Source of the DNA: DATFDN01 sp963767645
GTDB taxonomy: Bacteria > Pseudomonadota > Alphaproteobacteria > Acetobacterales > Acetobacteraceae
Direction of reading: 5' to 3'
Length of the DNA: 64,000 nt
Assembly (NCBI GenBank): GCA_963767645.1
Contig: CAVYEW010000014.1
Location: 186,001-250,000, forward strand
Position numbers and translations under genes: made by a program. Of the stretch, positions 24,439 through 33,927 are shown one piece after another. The number at the start of each line of letters is the position of its first letter. Position 1 is the stretch's first letter. The notes under the pieces are model-generated. The model searched no databases. It saw only the letters and a program-made list of their open reading frames with translations, and was not told the DNA's origin.

Positions 24439-26334
24439 ATGCGCCGTCTCCTGGCCGGATGGCTGGTAAGTACCGCCCTGGCCGCCGCCGCGCTCGCGCA
24501 GCCGGTCAGTTCGCCGCAATCGGACGAGTCGCGCCCGCACAACGTGATCCTGTTCGTCGCCGACGGCCAACGGCCCGGCGTGGTGGACGACAGCACGGCG
24601 CCGGCGATGGCATCGGTGCTGGCGAACGGCGTGCGCTTCGCCAACCCGCACAGCCTGTTCCCGACCTTCACCACCGCCAATGCCTCGGCGCTGGCGACCG
24701 GGCACATGCTGGGCGACACCGGCGATTTCAGCAACACGATCTACGCCGGCTTCCGCGTATCGGCCGCGGGGGGCAGCGTGACGCCGTTCCTGGAGTCCGA
24801 TCCGGTTCTCGGCGAGATGGACGAGCATTTCGCCGGCAACTATCTGAACGAGGAATCCGTCCTCGCGGCGGCTCGCCTGGAAGGGATCTCGACTGCCAGC
24901 ATCGGCAAGCTCGGGCCGGCGCTGATCCTCGACAGCACCGCGCGGAGCGGGCAGGACACCATCATCATCGACAACTCGACCGGCCGGGCGCCGGGCATTC
25001 CGCTCAACACCGAGATGAAGGCGGCGCTCGCCAAGGCCGGCCTCGGCGAGCAGGCGCCGACCCGGGGCGACAACGCCAAACCCGGCAATTTCGCCACTCC
25101 CGGCACCGACGTCGCCAATGTCGGCCAGCAGAACTGGTTCACCGCCGTCGCGACCAAGGTGGTGCTGCCGCTCTTCAAATTCCGCAGCAAGCCCTTCGTA
25201 ATGGTATTCTGGTCGCGCGACCCGGACGGCACGCAGCACAATCAGGGCGACAGTCTCGGCCGCCTGATTCCCGGCATCAACGGCAAGACCTCGTTCGCCG
25301 CCATCCGCAATGCCGACAATGACCTTGCCGCGCTCCTGCAGGCGCTGCGCGAAACCGGGCTGGAGGCCGACACCGACGTGATCGTGGCCTCCGACCACGG
25401 CTTCTCCACGATCAGCAAGGAGAGCGCGACCAGCTACGCGGCGACGCAGAGCTACCCCGACACCTCGCCGAATCTCCTGCCGCCGGGCTTCCTGGCGATT
25501 GATCTGGCACATGCGCTGGGGTTGCGGCTGTTCGATCCGGATCTGAACGGCACTGCCCTCGGTCCCGGCCAGCACCCCAAATTCGCCAACGGGCTCATCG
25601 GCGATGATGCAGAGCATCCCGGCGTGGTGGTGGCGGCGAACGGAGGCTCGGACCTGATCTATCTGCCGGCGGGCGATCAGACGCTTGCCGCCCGCATCGT
25701 TACGGCGTTGTCCGAGCAGGACTACACGAGCGGGCTGTTCGTCGATTCGCGCCTGGGCAGCTATCCGGGCACGCTGCCGCTTTCGGCGATCGCGCTGGAG
25801 GGCACCGCGATCACCCCCATGCCCGCCATCGCCGTCAACTTCCGCACCTTCAGCACCGGCTGCGCCGACCCTACCACCTGCGGCGTGGAGGTGGCGGATA
25901 CCGGCCTGCAGCAGGGTCAGGGCATGCATGGCAGCTTCAGCCGCGCCGACACACGCAACGTCATGGGCGCCATCGGACCGGATTTCCGCGCGCATTTCGT
26001 CGATCCGGCGCCGGCCAGCACCGCCGATCTCGGCAAGACCATCGCCGCGATCCTGCATCTGCGCATGCAAGACAAGGGAACGCTGATCGGCCGCGTGCTG
26101 GGCGAAGCGATGCCGAACGGCGCCGTTCCGACCTTCCAGCGCGCCGTTCAGCGATCCGAGCCCGACGATGCCGGGCGGGTCACGGCAGTGATTTACCAGA
26201 CTGTCGGCGACATCCGGTATTTCGACGCAGCCGGCTATCCCGGACGGACTTTGGGCTTGCCCGCTGAGAGCCGGTCAATGCGGGCGAGCCCAGCCGCGAT
26301 TGGGAACGTCGACGGGGATCGCGGATCGGATTAG
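24439..26334 (+). CDS. Exported alkaline phosphatase-fold phosphodiesterase/nucleotide pyrophosphatase family protein
   Basis: The 631-residue protein has an N-terminal signal peptide (RRLLAGWLVSTALAAAALAQ, cleavage near residue 21). The alkaline phosphatase superfamily metal motifs are visible: NVILFVADGQRPG early, the nucleophile-bearing stretch FPTFTTANASALATGH, and the later VIVASDHGFSTI with Asp and His ligands. This is the type I phosphodiesterase/nucleotide pyrophosphatase branch. It would act in the periplasm. The substrate is unknown. It stands alone and converges on hpnK with 12 bases between the stops. Confidence 0.85.
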   Translation: MRRLLAGWLVSTALAAAALAQPVSSPQSDESRPHNVILFVADGQRPGVVDDSTAPAMASVLANGVRFANPHSLFPTFTTANASALATGHMLGDTGDFSNTIYAGFRVSAAGGSVTPFLESDPVLGEMDEHFAGNYLNEESVLAAARLEGISTASIGKLGPALILDSTARSGQDTIIIDNSTGRAPGIPLNTEMKAALAKAGLGEQAPTRGDNAKPGNFATPGTDVANVGQQNWFTAVATKVVLPLFKFRSKPFVMVFWSRDPDGTQHNQGDSLGRLIPGINGKTSFAAIRNADNDLAALLQALRETGLEADTDVIVASDHGFSTISKESATSYAATQSYPDTSPNLLPPGFLAIDLAHALGLRLFDPDLNGTALGPGQHPKFANGLIGDDAEHPGVVVAANGGSDLIYLPAGDQTLAARIVTALSEQDYTSGLFVDSRLGSYPGTLPLSAIALEGTAITPMPAIAVNFRTFSTGCADPTTCGVEVADTGLQQGQGMHGSFSRADTRNVMGAIGPDFRAHFVDPAPASTADLGKTIAAILHLRMQDKGTLIGRVLGEAMPNGAVPTFQRAVQRSEPDDAGRVTAVIYQTVGDIRYFDAAGYPGRTLGLPAESRSMRASPAAIGNVDGDRGSD

Positions 26335-26346
26335 GACGCACAGGGT

Positions 26347-27186
26347 TCAGCCAAGCGCCGCAAAACCTTCTACAAGCTTGACGTTATTGCTTTCTATCTG
26401 CGCACGGACGCGGACATCGAGCAGGGCGGCCAGTTCCTCTTCGTGCGCATAGTCCGGCATCAGCCTCGTCAGCACAGCGTCGCGCCGGATCGCCGGATGG
26501 AGATAGACCTCGCTCACGCCGTCGGGCAGCCGGTCCGCCACGCTTAGCAGGCGCTCGGTGCTCATCGTTCCGGTCCAGCGGAGACCGAAGCAGTGATCGT
26601 TGGTGACAAGACCGGCGCGACGTGCTTGACGCCGGAGCAGGCGGGTCCAGGCGGACAGGGCGCGCTCCGGCAGACCGGAGGCGGGCAAGGGAGGCTCCGC
26701 CGGAACCCGGATCGCGCGCAGCCCGTGCCCGGCGCCGATCTCCACCAGCAGGCGCCCAACCGTCGGATGCAGGTGCATGTGCTTGTGCGCGTTCGCGTGA
26801 TCAAGCTTCAGACCGGTCGCGGCGAAGGCGGCGAACTGGGCGCTGATCTCGGCAGCCAACTGGCGGCGAATGCGCGGGCTTAGAAAATACCTCAGCCCGA
26901 GCCGAAGCTGATCGGAGGGGAATTGCCCCTCGGCATCGACCAGATCGGGGATAGCGGTGCGCGGCAGCACCGCCGGACCCTCGATCACCACCAGATGCAG
27001 GCCAACGGCAAGCGAGGGCATGGCTCGCGCGCGGCGCACCGCATCCGCCGCCGCCGACCCCGCAATCATCAGGCTCGCCGCGGTCAGGATGCCGTCGCGG
27101 TGGGCGCGCTCGACAGCCTCGTTGACCGCTTCGGACAGGCCGAAATCGTCGGCGGTGACGATCAGGCGCTTGGGCGGGGCGTTCAA
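26347..27186 (-). CDS. hpnK: Hopanoid biosynthesis deacetylase HpnK (ChbG/YdjC family)
   Basis: HpnK removes the acetyl group from N-acetylglucosaminyl bacteriohopanetriol. The polysaccharide-deacetylase-like motifs are present: RLIVTADDFGLS at the N-terminus, GLHLVVIEGPAVL, and DHANAHKHMHLHPTV with the metal-binding histidines. The start is a TTG at 27186 whose TTGA overlaps the hpnJ stop codon; there is no ATG between this and the TADDFG motif, and upstream sequence in frame is hpnJ read out of frame. The 279-residue length fits the family. It is the last gene of the dxs-hpnI-hpnJ-hpnK run. Confidence 0.9.
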   Translation of the reverse strand: MNAPPKRLIVTADDFGLSEAVNEAVERAHRDGILTAASLMIAGSAAADAVRRARAMPSLAVGLHLVVIEGPAVLPRTAIPDLVDAEGQFPSDQLRLGLRYFLSPRIRRQLAAEISAQFAAFAATGLKLDHANAHKHMHLHPTVGRLLVEIGAGHGLRAIRVPAEPPLPASGLPERALSAWTRLLRRQARRAGLVTNDHCFGLRWTGTMSTERLLSVADRLPDGVSEVYLHPAIRRDAVLTRLMPDYAHEEELAALLDVRVRAQIESNNVKLVEGFAALG

Positions 27187-28613
27187 GCGGCCTTGTGGCG
27201 CTCGCGCAGGAATTGGAAGAATTCGACCCCTTCGCGCAGGCGCCGCTTCATCATCTGCGGGCTGCGCGCCATCTCGCCCACGATCGCCGCGATCTTCGGG
27301 GCGCGGAAGTAGAACCGCTTGTAAAACGTCTCCACGCTGTCGAAGATCTCGGTATGGCTCAGATGCGGGTAGTGCAGGGGGGCGATCTGGATACCGTGCT
27401 CGTCCACCAGCTCGGCATGGCCTGCATCCAGCCAACCATTCGCAACCGCCTGATCATAAAGGAAAGTTCCCGGATAGGGGGCGGCCAGCGAGACCTGGAT
27501 CGTGTGCGGGTTGATCCGGGTGGCGAAGCGGATCGTCTCCTGGATGGTCTCCTTGGTCTCGCCCGGCAGGCCGAGGATGAAGGTGCCGTGGATCTTGATG
27601 CCGAGCTCGTGGCAATCGCGGGTGAACCGCTCCGCGACCTCGATGCGCATCCCTTTCTTGATGTTGTGCAGGATTTGCTGGTTGCCGCTCTCGTAGCCGA
27701 CCAGGAGCAGGCGCAGCCCGTTATCCTTCAGCACCTTCAGCGTCTCGCGCGGCACGTTCGCCTTGGCGTTGCACGACCAGGTGACGCCGAGCTTGCCAAG
27801 CTCCTTCGCGATCGCCTCGGCGCGCGGCAGGTTGTCGGTGAAGGTGTCGTCGTCGAAGAAGAACTCCCGCACCTGCGGGAAATAGGACTTGGCCAGCCGG
27901 ATTTCGGCGGCGACATGCTCGGGGCTGCGCACCCGGTAGCGGTGCCCGCCGACGGTCTGCGGCCACAGGCAGAAGGTGCAGCGCGATTTGCAGCCTCGCC
28001 CGGTGTAGAGCGAGACGTAAGGGTGCAACAGGTAGCCGATGAAATAATCCTCGATGCGCAGGTCGCGCTTGTAGACCTCGGTCACGAACGGAAGCTGGTC
28101 CATGTCCTCCAGGATCGCGCGGTCCTTGTTGTGGACGATGCCGCCCAAGCCGTCGCGCCAGGAGATGCCGTCCACATCCGGAAGATCGCGACCCTCGGCG
28201 ATCTCCTTGATGGTAAAGTCGAACTCGTTGCGGGCGACGAAGTCGATCGCCTCGCCGGCCTGCCGCAGGCTCTTCTCCGCCTCGACCGCCACCTTGGCGC
28301 CGACCATGCCGATCTTCAGGCCGGGCACCTCCTGCTTCAGCCGCGCCGCTACGCGCAGATCGGAGGCGAAGGACGGGGTGGAGGTGTGAATGACGCAGAG
28401 CTCCCGCCCGCGCGCCGCGTCGAGCACGCTTTCCAGCGTCACGCCCGCGGGCGGCGCGTCGATCAGCTTGCTCCCTGCGACCAAGGCAGCCGGCTGCGCG
28501 AGCCAGGTCGGATACCAATAGGAGCGGATCTCCCGCTTCGCCTGATAGCGCGACCCGGCCCCGCCGTCGAAGCCGTCGAACGAGGGCGGCTGAAGGAACA
28601 GCGTCTTCATCAT
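27183..28613 (-). CDS. hpnJ: Hopanoid biosynthesis radical SAM protein HpnJ
   Basis: HpnJ is the radical SAM enzyme that rearranges the amino-sugar of glucosaminyl hopanetriol to the cyclitol ether. The 476-residue protein has an N-terminal B12-binding-like region and the radical SAM cluster motif CKSRCTFC (Cys208, Cys212, Cys215), with FFFDDDTFTDNLPRAEAI and FILGLPGETKETIQET downstream. The start ATG is seven bases after the hpnI stop and the stop overlaps the hpnK TTG start. The cluster hpnI-hpnJ-hpnK contains all known steps after HpnH for this head group. Confidence 0.93.
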   Translation of the reverse strand: MMKTLFLQPPSFDGFDGGAGSRYQAKREIRSYWYPTWLAQPAALVAGSKLIDAPPAGVTLESVLDAARGRELCVIHTSTPSFASDLRVAARLKQEVPGLKIGMVGAKVAVEAEKSLRQAGEAIDFVARNEFDFTIKEIAEGRDLPDVDGISWRDGLGGIVHNKDRAILEDMDQLPFVTEVYKRDLRIEDYFIGYLLHPYVSLYTGRGCKSRCTFCLWPQTVGGHRYRVRSPEHVAAEIRLAKSYFPQVREFFFDDDTFTDNLPRAEAIAKELGKLGVTWSCNAKANVPRETLKVLKDNGLRLLLVGYESGNQQILHNIKKGMRIEVAERFTRDCHELGIKIHGTFILGLPGETKETIQETIRFATRINPHTIQVSLAAPYPGTFLYDQAVANGWLDAGHAELVDEHGIQIAPLHYPHLSHTEIFDSVETFYKRFYFRAPKIAAIVGEMARSPQMMKRRLREGVEFFQFLRERHKAA

Positions 28614-28620
28614 CCTGGTG

Positions 28621-29781
28621 TCAGTCCTTCACAGAAGCGGCCATGGGGGACGCGGGGCCGTCGGCACGCATCCGATGGCCGCGCCAGTCCACTTCGAGGC
28701 CGGCATAGCTCGCGGCCATCACGGCCAATGACATAAGGTCGCGCAGCGGCAGAAGCCAGATGGGCGCGGCGACGGCGGGATCGCGCGGCAACCGACGGGC
28801 GAGGGCGCGATCTATCGTCCACGCCGAGGCGGCGCGGACGACCCAGGCCGCCAGCACCACCGCCCAGGCCCAGACCGCGCCGACGCTGAGCAGCACCGAG
28901 AGCAGCGCCCAGGCGATCGGGTACTGCAACGCCGATGCGGCGAAGCCGGCCGGCACCAGGGCGCGGATGGTGCGCGCCCAGCGCAGCTCGTGGCGGAACA
29001 GGGCCGCGAAGGTGGCCTCCGGCACCGTGGTCAACGGCACCGTGTCGGCCAGCCGCACAGCGAGACCCAGCCCGGCCACCTTGCGCCCCAGCGCGTTGTC
29101 GTCGGCCAGGTGCCCGACCAGGGCCTCGAGCCCGCCGATCGCGGCCAGCGTCTCCCGCCGCAGCGCCATGGTGGCACCCAGACAGTCCTGCCGCCCCATT
29201 GCCCGCGCGAGCAGCGCGCCGGGCAGGAAGGCATGGGTGATCTGCGTCGCCCCGAGCCGCGCGGGCAGCAGCGGCCCGGCGGGCAGGCCGGCATAGAGCG
29301 TCGTCACCAGGCCAGTGCCTTCCGTGCGCAGCGCGGCGACGATACGGCTCAGATAGTCGGGGGCGCATTGCAGGTCGGAATCGGCGATCACCAGGAAGTC
29401 GTGCCGCGCAACTCGCAGCATGTTGATCAGGTTGCCCACTTTCCGGTTCGCGCCGTGCTGCGTCGGGTCCACCACCAGCGCAAGATCCCGGCCTGGGAAG
29501 CGCGACTGCAGACGCCGCACCGCACGGATCGCCGGATCGGCTTCGTCCTGGACGCCGAACACCACCTGAAACTCGGCGTAGTCCTGGCGGCAGACCGAGC
29601 CCAGCGCCGCGTCGAGCAACGGCTCATCGCCATGCAGCGGCTTCAGCACGGTGACGGGCGGCCCCGGTTGTGCCGGCGCAAGCGGCCGCCGGCAGAACCG
29701 TATCGCCGCCGCGGCGCCGGCCGCACACTGGCCAGCGCCGATGCCGGCCAGCGCGGCGGCAAGCCCAGCCAGCGCAAGCAC
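28621..29781 (-). CDS. hpnI: Hopanoid biosynthesis glycosyltransferase HpnI
   Basis: HpnI transfers N-acetylglucosamine to bacteriohopanetetrol precursors. The 386-residue membrane-bound family 2 glycosyltransferase has an N-terminal hydrophobic segment, VTVLKPLHGDEPLLD, the DSDLQCAPDYL metal motif, and a C-terminal set of membrane helices. The start is a GTG at 29781, seven bases after the dxs stop codon; no ATG is available upstream because the frame runs straight into the dxs stop. It sits between dxs and hpnJ with gaps under ten bases. Confidence 0.92.
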   Translation of the reverse strand: MLALAGLAAALAGIGAGQCAAGAAAAIRFCRRPLAPAQPGPPVTVLKPLHGDEPLLDAALGSVCRQDYAEFQVVFGVQDEADPAIRAVRRLQSRFPGRDLALVVDPTQHGANRKVGNLINMLRVARHDFLVIADSDLQCAPDYLSRIVAALRTEGTGLVTTLYAGLPAGPLLPARLGATQITHAFLPGALLARAMGRQDCLGATMALRRETLAAIGGLEALVGHLADDNALGRKVAGLGLAVRLADTVPLTTVPEATFAALFRHELRWARTIRALVPAGFAASALQYPIAWALLSVLLSVGAVWAWAVVLAAWVVRAASAWTIDRALARRLPRDPAVAAPIWLLPLRDLMSLAVMAASYAGLEVDWRGHRMRADGPASPMAASVKD

Positions 29782-29787
29782 CGATGC

Positions 29788-31728
29788 TCAGCCAGCCGTC
29801 AGCAGCTGCGCCTTGCGGGCCGGCATTCCCAGCGCCCCAACGGCGGCGGCAACGATGTCCTTGGCGGTCAGCCGCGCCACCGCCAACTGCTTGGCCTGGC
29901 TGTCGTGGTCGATGAACTCGTCCGGCAGGACCATCGGCCGCACCTTGAGCCCGCCGTCCAGCAAGCCTTTCCAGGCGAGATGCTGCAGGACGGCGGAGCC
30001 GAACCCGCCGATGGCGTTCTCCTCGACGGTGATGAGTACCTCGTGGTGACGGGCGAGCTGCTCGATCAGCGCCGTGTCGAGCGGCTTGGCGAAGCGCGCA
30101 TCGGCCACGGTGGTTGAAAGGCCCCGCGCGCCGAGTTCGTCGGCGGCGCGCAGCGCATCGGCCAGCCTCGTGCCGAAGGACAGGATGGCGACGCTGCCGC
30201 CCTCGCGCAGCACCCGACCCTTGCCGATCTGCCAGACCTGGCCGCGCTCGGGCAGCGCCACGCCGGTGCCCTCGCCGCGCGGATAGCGCAGCGCGCTCGG
30301 CCGGTCGTTGATCGCGGCGGCGGTGGCGACCGCATGGACCAGCTCGGCCTCGTCGGACGGCCCCATGATGACGAAGCCCGGCAGGCAGCCGAGATAGGTC
30401 ACGTCGAAGCTGCCGGAATGGGTGGCCCCGTCCGCGCCCACCGGCCCGGCGCGGTCCATGGCGAAGCGCACCGGCAGACCCTGGATGGCGACGTCATGGA
30501 CCACCTGGTCGTAGGCGCGCTGCAAGAAGGTCGAGTAGATGGCGCAGAACGGCTTCATCCCCTCGCAGGCGAGCCCGGCGGCGAACGTCACGCCGTGCTG
30601 CTCGGCGATGCCGACATCGAACGTCCGATCCGGGAACCGCTTGGCGAACCGGTCGAGCCCGGTCCCCGAGGGCATCGCGGCGGTGATGGCCACGATGTTC
30701 GGGTCGCGCTCCGCCTCGGCGATCAGCGCCTCGGCAAAGACCTTGGTGTAGCCCGGCGGGCCGGGCGGCGCCTTCGCCTGCTCGCCGGTGATGACGTTGA
30801 ACTTCGAGACGCCGTGGTACTTGTCGGCCGACTCCTCCGCCGGTGTGAAGCCCTTGCCTTTGACGGTGATCGCATGGACCAGGATCGGCCCCTGCTCCTC
30901 GGCCTCGCGCACGTTGCGCAGCACCGGCAACAGGTGGTCGAGATTGTGCCCGTCGATCGGGCCGACATAATAGAAGCCCAGCTCCTCGAACAGCGTGCCG
31001 CCGGTCAGGATGCCGCGCGCGTATTCCTCGGCCCGGCGCGCCGTGCGCTCGATGCCGCGGGGGAAACGCTTGGCCATCTTGATGCCGAGGTCGCGCAGGC
31101 TGAGGAACTTGCGCGAGGACATCAGCCGGGACAGGTAGGCGCTCATCGCACCCACCGGGGGCGCGATCGACATGTCGTTGTCGTTGAGAATCACCAGCAG
31201 CCGCGAGTGCCGCGCCCCGGCGTTGTTCATGGCCTCGTAGGCCATGCCGGCGCTCATCGCGCCGTCGCCGATGACGCAGATCACGTTGCGGTCGTCGGGC
31301 TCCCCGCGCGCAGTCTTCAGGTCGCGCGCCACGGCCATGCCGAGCCCGGCCGAGATCGAGGTGGAGGAATGCGCGGCGCCGAACGGATCGTAGTCGCTCT
31401 CGGCACGGCGCGTGAAGCCGGACAGCCCGCCTCCCTGGCGCAGCGTGCGGATGCGGTCGCGCCGTCCGGTGAGGATCTTGTGCGGGTAGGCTTGATGGCC
31501 GACGTCCCACAGCAGCCGGTCGCGCGGGGTGTCGAACACCGCATGGATCGCCACCGTCAGCTCGACGACCCCGAGCGAGGAGCCGAGATGCCCGCCGGTG
31601 ACGGAAACCGCATCGATGGTTTCCGCGCGCAACTCATCAGCGAGTTGGCGAAGCTGCTCGGGGGAGAAGTTGCGCAGGTCGGCCGGAGTACGCACGCGGT
31701 CGAGCAACGGAGTGCTCACTGGGCTCAT
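29788..31728 (-). CDS. dxs: 1-deoxy-D-xylulose-5-phosphate synthase
   Basis: Dxs condenses pyruvate and glyceraldehyde 3-phosphate, the entry step of the MEP isoprenoid pathway. The 646-residue protein has TGGHLGSSLGVVELTVAIH near the start, the thiamine diphosphate motif VIGDGAMSAGMAYEAMNNAG, and the transketolase central and C-terminal domains (DVGIAEQHGVTFAAGLA). The ATG at 31728 is chosen because the family begins shortly before the TPADLRNFSPEQL segment; the open frame upstream of it overlaps ispA. It is 19 bases downstream of ispA. Confidence 0.96.
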   Translation of the reverse strand: MSPVSTPLLDRVRTPADLRNFSPEQLRQLADELRAETIDAVSVTGGHLGSSLGVVELTVAIHAVFDTPRDRLLWDVGHQAYPHKILTGRRDRIRTLRQGGGLSGFTRRAESDYDPFGAAHSSTSISAGLGMAVARDLKTARGEPDDRNVICVIGDGAMSAGMAYEAMNNAGARHSRLLVILNDNDMSIAPPVGAMSAYLSRLMSSRKFLSLRDLGIKMAKRFPRGIERTARRAEEYARGILTGGTLFEELGFYYVGPIDGHNLDHLLPVLRNVREAEEQGPILVHAITVKGKGFTPAEESADKYHGVSKFNVITGEQAKAPPGPPGYTKVFAEALIAEAERDPNIVAITAAMPSGTGLDRFAKRFPDRTFDVGIAEQHGVTFAAGLACEGMKPFCAIYSTFLQRAYDQVVHDVAIQGLPVRFAMDRAGPVGADGATHSGSFDVTYLGCLPGFVIMGPSDEAELVHAVATAAAINDRPSALRYPRGEGTGVALPERGQVWQIGKGRVLREGGSVAILSFGTRLADALRAADELGARGLSTTVADARFAKPLDTALIEQLARHHEVLITVEENAIGGFGSAVLQHLAWKGLLDGGLKVRPMVLPDEFIDHDSQAKQLAVARLTAKDIVAAAVGALGMPARKAQLLTAG

Positions 31729-31747
31729 GCTATCATTTCTCCCACCC

Positions 31748-32653
31748 TCAGCGACGACGCGACACGACGAAATCAGCGAGCGCGAGCAGCAAGCCTGCCC
31801 TCTCGCCAAAGCTTTCAAGATGCAACGCGGCTTGCTGCGCCAGCATCTCGGCCTGCTGCCGGGCGCGCGCCGCGCCCAGAATTCCCACCAGGGTCGCCTT
31901 GCCCGCGGCGGCATCCTTGCCGGCGGTCTTGCCGGTTTCTTCCGTAGTACCCTCGGCATCCAGCAGATCGTCGGCGATCTGGAACGCCGCCCCTAGATCC
32001 CGCCCATAGGCCGCGAGCATGTGCCGCTGCGGCAGCGGCGCGTGTCCGAGGATCGCGCCCGCCTCGGCGCTGAACTGGATCAGCCGCCCGGTCTTAAGTG
32101 CCTGCAGCCGCGTGATCTGGACAGCGTCCAGCGTCTGACCCTCCGCCAGTATATCGATCATCTGGCCGCCGACCATGCCGCGCGCCCCGGCGGCGGCGGC
32201 CAGTCCGCCGATCAGCTCGCACCGCACCTGCGGGTCGGAATGGGTGTCGGGGTCGGCCAAGATCTCGAAGGCCCGGGTCTGCAACGCGTCGCCCACCAGG
32301 ATCGCCGTCGCCTCGTCGAAGGCGCGATGGCACGAGGGCTTGCCGCGGCGCAGATCGTCGTCGTCCATTGCCGGAAGATCGTCATGCACGAGGGAATAAG
32401 CGTGCAGCATTTCGATCGCGGCAGCGGTTCGCGCCGCACAGGTCTCCGACACGGCGAACAGTGATGCGCTCTGCATCGCAAGGAACGCGCGCAGCCGCTT
32501 GCCGCCGCCCAGCGTTGCGTATCGCATTGCCTCCAGCAGGCGGGCCTCGGGGCCCTCGACTGGGAAGAGCAGGTTCTCGATCGCGCTCTCCACCACGCCG
32601 GCCGATCGGGTCAGGGCGGCCTGGAGATCGCCGTCAGCTATCGTCACGTCCAT
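31748..32653 (-). CDS. ispA: Farnesyl diphosphate synthase (polyprenyl synthetase)
   Basis: IspA builds farnesyl diphosphate from isoprenyl units. The 301-residue protein has both aspartate-rich motifs, LVHDDLPAMDDDDLRRG and QIADDLLDAEG, and the GGGKRLR substrate motif. It is the first well-supported gene of the run ispA-dxs-hpnI-hpnJ-hpnK, all on the minus strand, and is divergent from ispH-hpnH. In many proteobacteria xseB precedes ispA; here a different small frame occupies that place. Confidence 0.95.
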   Translation of the reverse strand: MDVTIADGDLQAALTRSAGVVESAIENLLFPVEGPEARLLEAMRYATLGGGKRLRAFLAMQSASLFAVSETCAARTAAAIEMLHAYSLVHDDLPAMDDDDLRRGKPSCHRAFDEATAILVGDALQTRAFEILADPDTHSDPQVRCELIGGLAAAAGARGMVGGQMIDILAEGQTLDAVQITRLQALKTGRLIQFSAEAGAILGHAPLPQRHMLAAYGRDLGAAFQIADDLLDAEGTTEETGKTAGKDAAAGKATLVGILGAARARQQAEMLAQQAALHLESFGERAGLLLALADFVVSRRR

Positions 32654-32667
32654 GCGGACCCACTCAC

Positions 32668-32838
32668 CTACTCCCCGCTCGCCGGAGCCGCGCCGGCGAT
32701 CACTTCATATAACCACGTCCACGGCTCGAACTGCGGGCTCTCGACCGCGAGCCTCTCAAATTGTGGCCGATCGATCACACCCGCGAAGATGTGTGGCGTG
32801 GATGCATCGATCGGTGTGGAGAAAGTCACTATGTGCAT
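32668..32838 (-). CDS. Possible small protein upstream of ispA
   Basis: A 56-residue frame runs from the ATG at 32838 to a TAG 14 bases before ispA. It begins MHIVTFSTPIDASTPHIFAG and ends EPWTWLYEVIAGAAPASGE. Its amino-acid mix (Phe, Ile, Tyr, Trp, several Thr) looks more like a real protein than the alanine/arginine-rich shadow frames around it. It is in the position where xseB often lies but does not resemble the exonuclease VII small subunit. The ribosome binding site is weak and the codon third positions are less GC-rich than those of the neighbours. No homologue is known to me. Confidence 0.4.
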   Translation of the reverse strand: MHIVTFSTPIDASTPHIFAGVIDRPQFERLAVESPQFEPWTWLYEVIAGAAPASGE

Positions 32839-32981
32839 CCCCGCATCGAGTTGTGAGCAATACCTGGGCTGGCCGGCTCCGGCTAGAGATAGGCTGGCCC
32901 GGGCGGTTGCGGCGGCGCGGGGCGGGGGAATATGTCGAGCCGACGTTGCCGAGCCGGAATTGAGAAGCCAAGGCGAGCCGA

Positions 32982-33911
32982 ATGTTGAAGGTCATCCTGG
33001 CCCAACCCCGCGGCTTCTGCGCGGGGGTTGAACGGGCGATCGAGATCGTGGAACGGGCGCTGGACAAGTTCGGCCCGCCCATCTACGTCCGTCACGAGAT
33101 CGTGCATAACCGGCACGTCGTGGAGAACCTGCGCGCGCGCGGCGCGATTTTCGTCGATGAACTCGACGAGATTCCCCCCGGCGCGATGACCATCTTTTCC
33201 GCCCACGGGGTAGCGCGCCGCGTTGAGGAGTTCGCCGCGGAGCGAGGCCTCCCGGTCATCGACGCGACCTGTCCGCTGGTGGCGAAGGTCCACAATGAGG
33301 GACGCCGCTACGCTCGCCAGGATCGCGAGATCGTCCTTGTCGGCCATGCCGGCCATGCCGAGGTGGAAGGCACGATCGGCCAGATCGAGGGCACCGTCCA
33401 TCTGGTCCAGACCGTTGCCGATGTCGAGCGGTTGCACGTCAGAGATCCCGAAAAGCTCGCCTACATTACCCAGACCACGCTCTCGGTCGATGATACCCGC
33501 GGCATCATCGCCGCACTCAAGTTGCGCTTTCCCGCGATCGTGGGACCGGACGTACGCGACATCTGCTACGCCACCCAGAACCGCCAGCAGGCGGTCCAGG
33601 AGCTGGCCAAGGCGGTTGACGCGATCCTGGTGGTGGGCTCGAAGAACAGCTCCAACTCCAACCGCTTGCGCGAAATCGGCGAGGAGCTCGGCATTCCCTC
33701 GTATCTGATCGACGACGCCGCCGATCTGCGCCTCGAATGGCTCGAAGGTGTGAGTGCGATCGGAGTTACCGCCGGCGCCTCCGCGCCCGAGATGCTGGTG
33801 CAAGGCGTGCTTCAGGGGTTGCGCCGGTTCGCCGAGATCGACATCTGCACCATGGCCGGGGTCGCCGAGAACGTCCGCTTCCGCTTCCCCGCCGAACTCG
33901 CCGACGCCTGA
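32982..33911 (+). CDS. ispH: 4-hydroxy-3-methylbut-2-enyl diphosphate reductase
   Basis: IspH makes isopentenyl and dimethylallyl diphosphate in the last MEP step. The 309-residue iron-sulfur enzyme has its three cluster cysteines, Cys13 in PRGFCAGVERAI, one in IDATCPLVAKVH and one in DICYATQNRQQAV, and the active-site Glu/Thr motif EVEGTIGQ. It is divergent from ispA and is followed 16 bases later by hpnH, so precursor supply and hopanoid extension share an operon here. Confidence 0.97.
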   Translation: MLKVILAQPRGFCAGVERAIEIVERALDKFGPPIYVRHEIVHNRHVVENLRARGAIFVDELDEIPPGAMTIFSAHGVARRVEEFAAERGLPVIDATCPLVAKVHNEGRRYARQDREIVLVGHAGHAEVEGTIGQIEGTVHLVQTVADVERLHVRDPEKLAYITQTTLSVDDTRGIIAALKLRFPAIVGPDVRDICYATQNRQQAVQELAKAVDAILVVGSKNSSNSNRLREIGEELGIPSYLIDDAADLRLEWLEGVSAIGVTAGASAPEMLVQGVLQGLRRFAEIDICTMAGVAENVRFRFPAELADA

Positions 33912-33927
33912 AGGAGAAGAAGCAGGA

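Noticed and set aside
29788..31959. Longer start of dxs at 31959
   Set aside because: It would overlap ispA by more than 200 bases; the extra residues are ispA read in another frame.
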